A stretch of DNA of 64,000 nt, from positions 55,353 to 119,352 of the forward strand of contig JANQLV010000025.1 of the NCBI GenBank assembly GCA_028280415.1, in the 5' to 3' direction. The position numbers and the translations under genes were made by a program. This document shows positions 1 through 8,700 of the stretch, piece after piece. Numbering within the stretch: position 1 is the first letter of the stretch; every line of letters starts with the position of its first letter. The notes beneath the pieces were generated by a model. The model worked only from the letters and a program-made list of their open reading frames with translations. It made no database searches and was not told where the DNA came from. This DNA comes from Saprospiraceae bacterium (GTDB taxonomy: Bacteria; Bacteroidota; Bacteroidia; Chitinophagales; Saprospiraceae).

Positions 1-830
1 CCAAGTCCATAAATCGTTCCACGGTTATCAAAAGCATCAAAGAGAATCACCGCAGGATTCCAGGATGCCTGGGCCGCAATTCCATTGGGTATGAAATAAT
101 AAGCAGGCTTAACCTTCAAGTCATAATCTTCGGGAACATCCGGTTCAAGCTCTTGAACCCACTGAGGAATTTCCGGAGTCAAAGGCGGCAGGAAAAAGGG
201 CCCTTTCTTATCCAATTGGGAAAAAGCAATTGACCAACAATCAATCTTCTCTTCCTTTTTTGTAAAAGGATTCGGAACAATTCCCAATTCATTTGGAAAT
301 AAAACAGATCGGGAAGTATTAAAAAGACCGGAACCGGGACGAAAAGTAAACAAGGAATTACTAGGTTTTCCCAAGCTCCGGCTTAAGATATAAGGTGTAT
401 AAAATGTTTCGGAATACAAAAGGCCCTGATTATAAAATGGGGACTGAAAGCCTGTGTAAGTTCTAATCTTTTCTTTGGATGCCTTTACATAATGTTCCCG
501 ATAAATCACATTAAAAATAGTATCATAATGATGAATAGTCGTTTTCTCAAATATGGTATCCGTTTTCTGATATTGTTTTATAGTACTGATTTCTGTATTT
601 AAGAGAACCAGCTGTTTTTGTAAATCACTATACTTTTTATAAAAAAATCCTCCCAGCATTAAAAAGGGAACGAGTAGTAATGGGATTAAATACAAGAAGC
701 TTCTTCTCTTTCTTCCCGGCAGTTCCTTTAATCTCTTTCGCATATCTTGTACAGCCAGTTCATCCGGTTCTAAATCCGGAGCTGATTCGAGGATACCCTT
801 TATTTTTTTGTCAAAGTACTTGTCCTCCAT
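1..830 (-). CDS. Putative membrane-anchored anti-sigma-like protein, C-terminus outside window
   Basis: The frame is open from an ATG at 830-828 to the left edge, giving at least 276 residues with no stop. The N-terminus (MEDKYFDKKIKGILE...) is a short charged cytoplasmic segment of about 40 residues. It is followed by one hydrophobic helix at about 43-62 and then a coiled-coil-like stretch (YSDLQKQLVLLNTEIST). The rest is an extracytoplasmic domain I do not recognise. The gene begins 6 bp after the stop of the ECF sigma factor, so the two are almost certainly co-transcribed. A short cytoplasmic tail, one TM helix and position after a sigma gene suggest an anti-sigma regulator, but no zinc-binding anti-sigma motif is visible, so that role rests on context only. 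Confidence 0.7.
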   Translation of the reverse strand, partial: MEDKYFDKKIKGILESAPDLEPDELAVQDMRKRLKELPGRKRRSFLYLIPLLLVPFLMLGGFFYKKYSDLQKQLVLLNTEISTIKQYQKTDTIFEKTTIHHYDTIFNVIYREHYVKASKEKIRTYTGFQSPFYNQGLLYSETFYTPYILSRSLGKPSNSLFTFRPGSGLFNTSRSVLFPNELGIVPNPFTKKEEKIDCWSIAFSQLDKKGPFFLPPLTPEIPQWVQELEPDVPEDYDLKVKPAYYFIPNGIAAQASWNPAVILFDAFDNRGTIYGL

Positions 831-836
831 ATCGGT

Positions 837-1391
837 TTAGATTTTCATATGAATATCATGAGAACTCCGAAGTAGTTCCTTTATTTTTCTTCGCGCCTTG
901 GCCAAATTGGACTTTGATGCGCCAATGGAGATGCCTAAACGATCTGCAATATCTGCATGAGGGAGACCTTCTACAACATACAGGTTAAATACCAATCGAT
1001 ATGCAGGAGGAAGCAGATGCAGAATTTTCATTAAATCATCATATTCCAAACGATCAAGCGCCTCATTATAGGCAGGCATTTCTTTTTCTATATATTTGTA
1101 GTCTTCTGTTTTATCCTGATAATATTTTCGATAATAATCAATTGATGCATTTACCAAAACTTTCCGAAGCCAGGGTCTGAATGGATAATCCGAATCATAT
1201 TGTTCGATTTTAAGGAAAACCTTTAAAAAACCATCATTCAACATTTCCAAAGCAGATTCTCTGTCCCTTGCATAACGTAAACAAATAGACATGCCATAGC
1301 TGTAATAGTGCCTGTACAGACCGATCTGGCTGGATTCTTCCATACGGCGACATCCCGCTATCAATGATGTCAGCTTATTGTTTTCCGTCAT
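837..1391 (-). CDS. ECF-type RNA polymerase sigma factor
   Basis: This 184-residue protein has the two-domain layout of an ECF sigma-70 factor. Region 2 spans about residues 25-95 (YRHYYSYGMSICLRY, then FRPWLRKVLVNASIDYYRK, which covers the -10 recognition helix). Region 4 spans about 120-175 (LPPAYRLVFNLYVVEGLPHADIADRLG, a helix-turn-helix). The length is normal for the class. It would direct RNA polymerase to a small regulon. The downstream membrane protein, 6 bp away, is its likely regulator. The ATG start gives a normal N-terminus. The regulon cannot be deduced from the sequence. Confidence 0.93.
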   Translation of the reverse strand: MTENNKLTSLIAGCRRMEESSQIGLYRHYYSYGMSICLRYARDRESALEMLNDGFLKVFLKIEQYDSDYPFRPWLRKVLVNASIDYYRKYYQDKTEDYKYIEKEMPAYNEALDRLEYDDLMKILHLLPPAYRLVFNLYVVEGLPHADIADRLGISIGASKSNLAKARRKIKELLRSSHDIHMKI

Positions 1392-1517
1392 TTTCCTTGT
1401 TTACTTATTGATCCATACGGTTATAGCCCGGTAGCTGGTTGCCTGAGGGTATATTTTTATGTGAATAGAGCATCTATGCGCTAGTGAAGATAAGTGTTTT
1501 CAAAATAATGGAATCAG

Positions 1518-1547
1518 GTTGACTGCTAGATGGATTTATTACCTTTG
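1518..1547 (+). promoter_or_regulatory. Possible Bacteroidota-type promoter
   Basis: GTTG at 1518-1521, an 18-nt spacer and TACCTTTG at 1540-1547 approximate the Bacteroidota consensus TTTG-N19-TAnnTTTG. The methyltransferase ATG lies only 4 nt downstream of the -7 box, so transcription would start about at the start codon. Either the mRNA is leaderless or the match is fortuitous. Confidence 0.3.
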
Positions 1548-1551
1548 AAGA

Positions 1552-2322
1552 ATGAAAGCAGCATTGTCTCAACGGGGAAGGATTCCATTTTTTTATAAAA
1601 AATCCGACAAGGAGTTTCAACTCGATCCTTACGAACGATACGAAAGCATGGTTAGCCGGCAATCGGCATTGCATCTGGCGGATGGGCTCTGGGATTCTTA
1701 CCCAATGCAGGCGGTCTTGGACTTTGCAGCCCCCTTCTACCCTAGTTCTCAAGTTGCCCATATTCTGGAAATCGGTTGTGGAGTTGGCAGATGGATTGCT
1801 ACACTGGCACAGACTTTTCCCAAAGCCGATTGCTGGGGGATCGATTACAGTTATCAAATGTTGAAAAGAGCACGAGAGTTTTGGGTAGATCAAACCGATA
1901 TTCATATTGATCTGTCTTCAAAAGGCTTTTCCAATATTTTAAACATAAAAGGACATCGTCTTAAAAATTTGAATTTTGGCTTGGCCAAAGCCTCTGCGCT
2001 TCCCTTTAATTACGAAAGTCAGGATTTGATTATCAATAGCTTTCTGCTGGATCGCTTAGATGATCCGGCCAGGGGCCTGGCCGAAATGTACCGGGTACTT
2101 CGTCCCAAAGGAAAACTCATTTTGATCACACCACTCAATTTTAGCAAAGCAGCCCATTGGAAAGCCTATTATCCTCCGATTAAGCTTTTTCAATTACTTG
2201 GGCAAATAGGTTTTGAAGTTTTAGACTGGCAAGAGGAAATTTTAATCAATGAACCGCTTGACTTCCACGGTAATTCCGTGCGTTGGAAGTGTATAGGATT
2301 TGCCGCACAGCGCAAAGACTAG
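1552..2322 (+). CDS. Class I SAM-dependent methyltransferase
   Basis: This 256-residue protein has the Rossmann methyltransferase signature. Motif I, ILEIGCGVGRW, is at about residues 71-81. An acidic residue ends strand 2 (WGIDYS, about 95-100). A later strand reads LIINSFLLDRLDDPARGL, followed by EMYRVLRPKGKLILITP, the usual post-motif III region of the UbiE/type 11 family. It transfers a methyl group from SAM, but the substrate is unknown. The first 65 residues are an extension that could hold substrate-recognition elements. It is monocistronic, divergent from the sigma gene and convergent with the GH3 gene. Confidence 0.85.
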   Translation: MKAALSQRGRIPFFYKKSDKEFQLDPYERYESMVSRQSALHLADGLWDSYPMQAVLDFAAPFYPSSQVAHILEIGCGVGRWIATLAQTFPKADCWGIDYSYQMLKRAREFWVDQTDIHIDLSSKGFSNILNIKGHRLKNLNFGLAKASALPFNYESQDLIINSFLLDRLDDPARGLAEMYRVLRPKGKLILITPLNFSKAAHWKAYYPPIKLFQLLGQIGFEVLDWQEEILINEPLDFHGNSVRWKCIGFAAQRKD

Positions 2323-2351
2323 TTTTTAAAAATAAAGGCTAAGCAGTAAAA

Positions 2352-3491
2352 TTATCTTTTTTTAATTTTTTTATAAGAAAGAATCCGATCATAAGATTGC
2401 TGAATTCTTTCTCTACTGATCTTACCTTCCTGTACCAGTGTGTAAATAATTTTTACCGCTTTCTGTGGTGCAAGCTCTTCCAGTTCCAGATTATTTCCCA
2501 TCACCAATACATCAACCCCGGCAAGAATCGCTCTTTCCAGAATTGTCTCAAAGGGATACATTTTATTAACCGCCTTCATTTGCAAATCGTCCGAGAATAC
2601 CAGGCCGGAAAAGCCCAGATCTTTGCGCAGGATATCATTAATTACTTTTTCGGACATCGTCGCCGGATAGAGTGAATCGATTTTATTATTCACCACATGC
2701 GCCGTCATAATTGCGACGCTCGGAGCAGTCTGACTTATGACTTTAAAGGGTTTTAGTTCTTCTTTTGACCAATAGTTGGTAATATCCGTAACGCCTTTAT
2801 GCGAATCTGCTGTGGCGCTGCCATGTCCCGGAAAATGTTTGAGTGTAGAAATGATTCCCTTTTCTGCCTGTACGTTTACCACTTCCGAAGCATGTTTAAT
2901 CACTACATCCGGATCGGCAGAATAACTTCTTTCGATATTGCCAATAGCCGGGCTCGCAGGATTAACATTAACATCGGCAACCGGTGCAAAATTGACATTG
3001 AAGCCCAATGAAGTCAGCGTATTAGCCGTACGTTGCGCATAATACCGGGTGCTATCAAGATTATCCAGCTCGCCCAAATACTGAGCGGACACACTTGCCG
3101 GAAAGCCATAAGCTGCTTTGAGTCGGTTTACTTTACCGCCTTCCTGATCCACCGCCACAAAAAGGGGCAGTTCCGCTTTTTCCTGTAAATCAGTAATCAG
3201 TTGCTTCACCTGTTCGGGAGACTGGATATTTCGCTCCGCTTTCTTTTTCACTACATCATAATCAAACAGAATAATGCCTCCGATATGCCCCTCCCTGATT
3301 TGTTGAATGAATGCCGGATTGATCTCGTCAATCGTAAATCCCCTAAAACCCGCCATGATCATTTGCCCGATTTGCTTTTCCAGTTCAGAATCGATTTCCG
3401 GTTTTTCCATTGCTCCTGTTTCCGGAGAATTATTACAGGCACACAGGATAAAGATCAAAAGCATAATGGCTAAATTGTATAAGGATTTCAT
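2352..3491 (-). CDS. Glycoside hydrolase family 3 lipoprotein, beta-N-acetylhexosaminidase-like
   Basis: This 379-residue protein (from the ATG at 3491) begins with a lipoprotein signal peptide ending LLIFILCAC. The upstream TTG-initiated extension would spoil the signal, so I prefer this start. The GH3 N-terminal TIM barrel carries the NagZ-type hallmark KHFPGHG at about 218-224, followed by D and H in TADSHKG, the His/Asp pair used as acid/base in NagZ-like GH3 enzymes. The nucleophile region FSDDLQMKAV is at about 299-308. Expected activity is release of N-acetylglucosamine from muropeptides or glycans, here at the envelope rather than in the cytosol. No C-terminal beta-lactamase domain is fused. 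Confidence 0.9.
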   Translation of the reverse strand: MKSLYNLAIMLLIFILCACNNSPETGAMEKPEIDSELEKQIGQMIMAGFRGFTIDEINPAFIQQIREGHIGGIILFDYDVVKKKAERNIQSPEQVKQLITDLQEKAELPLFVAVDQEGGKVNRLKAAYGFPASVSAQYLGELDNLDSTRYYAQRTANTLTSLGFNVNFAPVADVNVNPASPAIGNIERSYSADPDVVIKHASEVVNVQAEKGIISTLKHFPGHGSATADSHKGVTDITNYWSKEELKPFKVISQTAPSVAIMTAHVVNNKIDSLYPATMSEKVINDILRKDLGFSGLVFSDDLQMKAVNKMYPFETILERAILAGVDVLVMGNNLELEELAPQKAVKIIYTLVQEGKISRERIQQSYDRILSYKKIKKR

Positions 3492-3661
3492 AGGGACTTG
3501 TTTTTTCGTCAAGATAAGACAAAGAAGGGAAAGGGAAAAAAGATCCTAAAGGTTTCAAAGGCAGTAGCACCGGTAAATGCTATGCATTTTTGAAAACAGA
3601 ATACTAGTTTTTGCTGTTTTATAATACGGTTAATTTTGAAAACGAAAAATCATTCCTGACG

Positions 3662-4198
3662 ATGATACAGCTCGAAAACGATATTCAGCTTAGAGAAATA
3701 AGAGAAGAAGATCAGGCAGAGCTTTATGCTTTAATGAAAAGAATTTATCTTCCGGTTTACGAACATCTCTGGAAGGATGATGGCAGTTGGTATATTGAGC
3801 ATACCTATAGTCTTAAAACGCTTCAAGAAGAACTGGCGGAGTTAAATGCTGCCTATTTTTTTGTCCATTATCAAGCTCAGGTCAGTGGTATTTTGCGAAT
3901 TGTCCGGGATAAAGCCTTTGTAGATTTTCCCGATCGGCGGGCGCTCAAATTACATCGCCTGTATCTCGGGAGCGAGGCACAGGGGCGCGGAGTTGGTCAA
4001 TGTCTGATGTCATGGGTAGAAGCACAAGTCAGGATTCATGGAAATGAAATCCTATGGCTCGATGTCATGGATACCCAAGAGCAAGCCCTTCATTTTTATC
4101 AGCGAAGCGGTTTCCAAAAAGGAAGTAGCGAAAAATTAGCCTTTGAGATGATCCATAAACACTACGCCGGAATGTATAAAATGTGGAAGGAAGTGTAA
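3662..4198 (+). CDS. GNAT family N-acetyltransferase
   Basis: This 178-residue protein has the acetyl-CoA binding motif A, LHRLYLGSEAQGRGVGQCL, containing the Q/R-x-x-G-x-G/A core. It is followed by WLDVMDTQEQALHFYQRSGF, the C-terminal strand and helix of the fold (the 'A..fYer.GF' pattern). I chose the ATG at 3662, where the GNAT fold begins (IQLREIREED). The 17-residue upstream extension has no family counterpart. The substrate is unknown. It ends 21 bp from the convergent WD40 gene. Confidence 0.88.
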   Translation: MIQLENDIQLREIREEDQAELYALMKRIYLPVYEHLWKDDGSWYIEHTYSLKTLQEELAELNAAYFFVHYQAQVSGILRIVRDKAFVDFPDRRALKLHRLYLGSEAQGRGVGQCLMSWVEAQVRIHGNEILWLDVMDTQEQALHFYQRSGFQKGSSEKLAFEMIHKHYAGMYKMWKEV

Positions 4199-4219
4199 TT
4201 GTATTTAAACGCCTCCTTA

Positions 4220-6622
4220 TTAATTTTGACTAATCCCGTATCGCTCTTTTTCTTCTTTTCCAAGGTCCGGAATTTGTAGGGCTTCAACTTTTTGTATGAG
4301 CAAATTCGGATCGAAAGGCAGTATTAATAAAGTTTCGTCTGCATAGCCCATTGCGATATAACGACCATCGCTTGAGAAACAAACTTTATTAATTGGCCGA
4401 TCATTTACTTTCAGCGTAGTAATTAATTGACCATTACTCGTCCAGATTTTCACACTTTCATCATCCGATCCGCTAATGATAAATTTTCCATCGGGTGAAT
4501 ACGCCGCAGTTCTGACGCCATTGGTATGTCCGGTTAGACTATTAATTAATTTCCCCTCCAGGGTCCAGATTTTCATAGTTCCCTCCAGCCCGCAGGTAAG
4601 TACATTTTTTCCATCGGGAGAAAAATAAAAATCAGCGCATGCCATATCGTGACTGGGCACAATCTTCTTCAATAGTTTAATCTCATCAGCAACTTTCCAA
4701 ATAAATAAATTGCCTTCGTAATCCAGTGCCGCAATATGCCTATTATCGGAAGCCCAACGAATGGCTTTAAGGTCGGTTTTATAGCCACTCAAATAAGCGC
4801 GATCTCCGGTATTAAAATCCCATAAGCGTAAACTATAGGTATAATTTTCATTCGTATAAAAAGCCAGTTTTCCATCTGTTGAAAAATCGGCAAGACTAAT
4901 ACTATCGCCCCCCGTCATCCCCAGGAAGGATTGTACGCTCTTTTCGTTCAGGTCTACCGTCCAGACATCGAAACCGTTTTCATCATTGACCAAAAGATAT
5001 TTTCCGTCCGAAGCACTTGTAACAATATTTTTAGCGGCCGGTATACGGGTATAAAATTGCTGTTTTCCATTTTCATCAAAATAGTAGGCCCGGTCATTTT
5101 TTATACTTACTAATCTCAGCTCATCACCAAAATCGATAGCCTGACTTAAATCACCAACACTATTCAGAAAGACACCAGCTGTCATATCAGGCATCCAGAC
5201 TTTAACAGTGCGATCATTGGATACCGTAAGTAAATGAGTACTATCCGGAGAAAAATTAATCTGTCGAACGAAATCTCTATGACCACCTAAAATCCCGTGA
5301 TCTATTCCGCCATATTTGCTCAGAGGGTATTTCCACAGCTGAACATTCAAATCTTCCATATTGGCCGCTAAATATTTTAAATCCGGTGAAAATTTCATAT
5401 TCAGCACTTCATTGGAAAATTCTTTAATCAATTTTCTTCGCTTTAAATCATTTAGCCTATGTCCGAAGGTCACATAAACTTCATCCTTCGAAATCATTCC
5501 GATATCCGATTGGTAGGGAACATAAGTAGCATCAACTCCAGAGTAACTACTATCCGCTTCGATATCAAATACTTTGAGTAAGCTCCGGCTTCCGGCCATC
5601 AGGTATTTTCCACTTGAAGAAAAAGCAAGTTTAGGCGAACGCATCCTGTCCAAAGCCTGTTCGGAGCGCAATTCAAATTTATTATCCTCCAGTTTAAAAA
5701 CTTTGACTTTTTTGTGGTAAGCCATTGCTATTTCATTGTTATCGGAAAAGACCAGATAATTCGCTCCGCTTTTTTCAACAGGTAACTGATATAAGTACTC
5801 GCCTTTCGCATTTAAAACATGAGTGTCTCCGTCATAAAAAGCAATAACGGTTTTATCACCAGCTTTTGAAATAGCCAATGCCGTAACTTCTTTATTTTTT
5901 ATTTCATATTTGAAAAGAGGGATAGTATCGAGCATTGCATTTTTCAAGCGATAAGCCAGTACCCATTTGTTTAAAAGACTCTTTTCAGTTGCCAATAAAA
6001 CATTCGCTTCTTCACTATAAGCCTGATCCGTATACCAGTCTGCCTCTGCAGTTAATTCAGCAATTTTTTTTCCATTAAAATCATAGAGGAATAATTGATC
6101 GCCGAACAAACTTGTTACAAAAACAGTTTGCCCTTTATCCATAAAACCTCCTGTCTTTAGTGTATTCCCTACATGATCGAAAACCCGAATATCCCGGATG
6201 TAAAAATTCTTTCGCTGCCTGCCTGCCAATTGATAATAGCTATCATAAAGTGCCAGTCTCGACTCGGGGGTATCCTCTTCTTGCCAGGCGTATTGTGCAT
6301 AGCGAAAGGCTTTAGTAGCATCGTTGTTTTTGGTGAGTTCGATGATTGATTTTGCGGTAAGTGCCAGAGACTGGGCTCTGGCCTGTTCTTTTTTGATGGC
6401 TTCAATATAGCCATTTTGAGCTTTGTTGATCCACTCATCCAGTTGATGATCTACCGGTAAGTCATCGCAGACTTTAGCAGCTCTGAATTGATTAATCGCA
6501 GTCTCAAACTGCAAGGCTTCGTATGCACTTTTTCCCTTTTCGTAAAAAGACTGAAAACAATTCTGGCTAAATCCCACCAAAGGTAAAAAGCCAATCAGGG
6601 AAGTGATTAAAAGATATCTCAT
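4220..6622 (-). CDS. Exported WD40-repeat protein with N-terminal TPR-like helices, partner of the STAND NTPase
   Basis: An 800-residue protein with a signal peptide at residues 1-20 (ending LVGFSQ). Residues 25-135 are helical and TPR-like (YEALQFETAINQFRAAK), including the 'A..Ai..l....d..kAfryAqyAw' linker that in fused STAND-WD40 proteins joins the NTPase to the propeller. From about residue 180 to 780 there are WD40 repeats, the clearest at the C-terminus (FSPDGKNVLTCGLEGTMKIW, AYSPDGKFIISGSDDESVKIW), enough for probably two propellers. It is the last gene of the SIR2-TIR/STAND/WD40 operon, 65 bp after the STAND gene. I infer that it is the sensor module of that system, exported and encoded separately. 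An unrelated scaffold role is possible. Confidence 0.82.
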   Translation of the reverse strand: MRYLLITSLIGFLPLVGFSQNCFQSFYEKGKSAYEALQFETAINQFRAAKVCDDLPVDHQLDEWINKAQNGYIEAIKKEQARAQSLALTAKSIIELTKNNDATKAFRYAQYAWQEEDTPESRLALYDSYYQLAGRQRKNFYIRDIRVFDHVGNTLKTGGFMDKGQTVFVTSLFGDQLFLYDFNGKKIAELTAEADWYTDQAYSEEANVLLATEKSLLNKWVLAYRLKNAMLDTIPLFKYEIKNKEVTALAISKAGDKTVIAFYDGDTHVLNAKGEYLYQLPVEKSGANYLVFSDNNEIAMAYHKKVKVFKLEDNKFELRSEQALDRMRSPKLAFSSSGKYLMAGSRSLLKVFDIEADSSYSGVDATYVPYQSDIGMISKDEVYVTFGHRLNDLKRRKLIKEFSNEVLNMKFSPDLKYLAANMEDLNVQLWKYPLSKYGGIDHGILGGHRDFVRQINFSPDSTHLLTVSNDRTVKVWMPDMTAGVFLNSVGDLSQAIDFGDELRLVSIKNDRAYYFDENGKQQFYTRIPAAKNIVTSASDGKYLLVNDENGFDVWTVDLNEKSVQSFLGMTGGDSISLADFSTDGKLAFYTNENYTYSLRLWDFNTGDRAYLSGYKTDLKAIRWASDNRHIAALDYEGNLFIWKVADEIKLLKKIVPSHDMACADFYFSPDGKNVLTCGLEGTMKIWTLEGKLINSLTGHTNGVRTAAYSPDGKFIISGSDDESVKIWTSNGQLITTLKVNDRPINKVCFSSDGRYIAMGYADETLLILPFDPNLLIQKVEALQIPDLGKEEKERYGISQN

Positions 6623-6687
6623 ATAGTCGGTATTCGTTATAGGTCATGTACTGTCCGACTTTTAAAACCGGGTATCGAACAATAGGT

Positions 6688-8700
6688 CTAATTACATTTG
6701 TTTTTATACGTTCGGATTTTTCTTTTATCTGCATTACTCAACTGATAATTAAGCAAGCGGCTGATCGATTCGACTTTCTTTATTTTTTCTTTAACCAAAA
6801 CACAATCATTCGCTTTGCTAAAGCGTCCGGCTTTATCCATTTCTACTCCAACCTGTCGGATCAATTCATTTTCAGCAGCGTCGATTTTCAGATCGGACTG
6901 GCGATTGGATGCCGCACTAACGTCCAGTTTTCGGGCAGCCTTGAATTTTGCATAAGCAGATTGATACCGCTTTGCTTTTAGATCGTCATTCCCCGACTTC
7001 ATATATCCATCAAAATCTTTTTGAATATCATTTTTGCTCTTCGCCTGCTTTAATAATTGTCGGGCAGTAGTAAATAGTTCTTTGTTATAACTTACTATAG
7101 AAGTATCAATATTGGGTTCGAGAGCAAGTACCAGATTAAAGTTTTCGCTCGCCGCTTCATATTTGTCGACTTCCATATTAGCCTTTCCACTTTCCAAATT
7201 GATTTCCGCCATTTTCAGCTGAGTGACTTCAATTTTTTTTCTTGCTTCATTGGCTCTATCTCTTTGTCTTTCGGCAATTACTTTTGCATCTTCCGCTTCC
7301 TTTTGTGCTTTCTTGGCTATCTGTGACTGTTTAGCTGCTAGAAAACCCAAACCGGCAGAAATTACAAAAAGTACAAAACCTGCTACAGCTAACATCCGGG
7401 CTCTGTTTCTTTTTTTCCGTTCGGCTTTCAACTGCGTTTCGTGTTCCTTTTGTTTGCGCAATATTTCAGCGCTTTCTTCTCTGCGGCGTCGAATCTCAAA
7501 TGATTGCAAGATCGGAGCAACCAGTGTATCATGGCTCAATTCATAACTTCGTCCCAGATGGGTATTTTCGGCACGCAACAAACGACTAGCCAACAATTTG
7601 GATAATAGTTCTTTCCCGATTCCGAAAGTTTCAGATTCCACCCCTTCGCTGATCCCGACCCTTCGTCCTCCAACGATCAAACCTTCTTCAAAAAACTTCC
7701 GGGCCAGTGGTCTTTCTTCTTCGCCAAGTTCGGTTATTTCCTGTTCGTAATAATTATTGAGAATGGACCTTATCCCTTTCGAACCGCCAAAGTCTGTTTC
7801 CTGAACAACAACATTTTTCTCATTTTTACGATATACTGTTCGCTCAATATTTCTACAAAGCAATTGCAATTGAAAAGACTCTATTTCGTCATTTTTATTT
7901 TTTAAATATTTAATAATCGTTTCCAGGGCATCGGGATGATAGGAAAAAGGCATCGTATCAAAACCGGAAACCTCCGAAATCGCCGGTTCGACAATTGCTT
8001 CTTTGGCCGCTTCTATTCCCAATGGTTTCAGGTGAAAGCGATTATGCAAAATGCTCGGAATTTTTTCGGACATTCCATCCATCTGGCTCATACGATCCGA
8101 GCGAATGGCAAAAATAAACTTCACTGGAATCGGGGAATGCCAATCCAGTTGCTCCTGCGTCCGATCCCGAAAAGGGATGGCTCTCAGGCTTTGCTGTATC
8201 CGTTCCGGCAAGCGATTGCTCACCATATCCGCCAACTCCTGGTTAAGCGCTTTTTGATCTTTTTTATCGTGTTCAAAAAACTCTTCAAATTGATCGAAAA
8301 TCAAAATCGGTGTAAGCTCTTCTTCGCCTCTCTTGAAGTCACAGGCACGCAGATATTCCCAAAAACCGGGCTTCCCCTTGCTATGGTTTTTTAGCTTGGT
8401 TTCATTGACAAAAGGTTTTAATTCATTGATCACCGTTTCGACTGAACTGATATTGGTGCTTTGCAAACGCACTTTAATCACCTGAAAATAATCCACTTCC
8501 AGCAAGGGTTCCAGTCCGGCGTTAATCAGTGAACTTTTTCCAATACCGGATTTCGAAAAGAGGACAACAAGCGGTTTGGCCTTGATGAGGTTGTATAATT
8601 TTTTAGCTTCTCTTTTTCTACCGAAAAAGACCGTATTTTCATTTCTTTCGAATGCCCTGATTCCCGGATAGCGGCTTTTGTTTAAAGTCAGTTTACTCAT
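6688..8700 (-). CDS. Membrane-spanning nSTAND1-type NTPase with TPR-like C-terminal region
   Basis: This 670-residue protein opens with the nSTAND1 entry motif (YPGIRAFERNENTVFFGR, 11-28). Walker A is FSKSGIGKSSL (48-58), Walker B is ILIFDQFEEFF (132-142), and the sensor-like strand is FIFAIRSDR (195-203). A winged-helix segment ends YELSHDTLVAPI (386-397). A basic stretch (KKRNRAR, 429-435) precedes one TM helix at about 436-456, so the positive-inside rule puts the NTPase in the cytoplasm. Residues 457-670 would then be periplasmic and consist of a coiled coil plus TPR-like repeats (DKYEAASENFNLVLALEP, AKRYQSAYAKFKAARKL). It overlaps the SIR2-TIR gene by an ATGA, implying translational coupling. 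STAND NTPases are NTP-driven switches that couple a sensor to an effector. The first Walker A glycine is replaced by Ser. Confidence 0.88.
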   Translation of the reverse strand: MSKLTLNKSRYPGIRAFERNENTVFFGRKREAKKLYNLIKAKPLVVLFSKSGIGKSSLINAGLEPLLEVDYFQVIKVRLQSTNISSVETVINELKPFVNETKLKNHSKGKPGFWEYLRACDFKRGEEELTPILIFDQFEEFFEHDKKDQKALNQELADMVSNRLPERIQQSLRAIPFRDRTQEQLDWHSPIPVKFIFAIRSDRMSQMDGMSEKIPSILHNRFHLKPLGIEAAKEAIVEPAISEVSGFDTMPFSYHPDALETIIKYLKNKNDEIESFQLQLLCRNIERTVYRKNEKNVVVQETDFGGSKGIRSILNNYYEQEITELGEEERPLARKFFEEGLIVGGRRVGISEGVESETFGIGKELLSKLLASRLLRAENTHLGRSYELSHDTLVAPILQSFEIRRRREESAEILRKQKEHETQLKAERKKRNRARMLAVAGFVLFVISAGLGFLAAKQSQIAKKAQKEAEDAKVIAERQRDRANEARKKIEVTQLKMAEINLESGKANMEVDKYEAASENFNLVLALEPNIDTSIVSYNKELFTTARQLLKQAKSKNDIQKDFDGYMKSGNDDLKAKRYQSAYAKFKAARKLDVSAASNRQSDLKIDAAENELIRQVGVEMDKAGRFSKANDCVLVKEKIKKVESISRLLNYQLSNADKRKIRTYKNKCN

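Noticed and set aside
680..988. Plus-strand open frame opposite the sigma/anti-sigma junction
   Set aside because: It spans two well-supported minus-strand genes and has no family features.
6623..6687. Possible frameshift splitting one STAND-WD40 gene into two
   Set aside because: The WD40 gene starts with a proper signal peptide and ATG, and the STAND gene ends with a normal stop, so they are separate genes.
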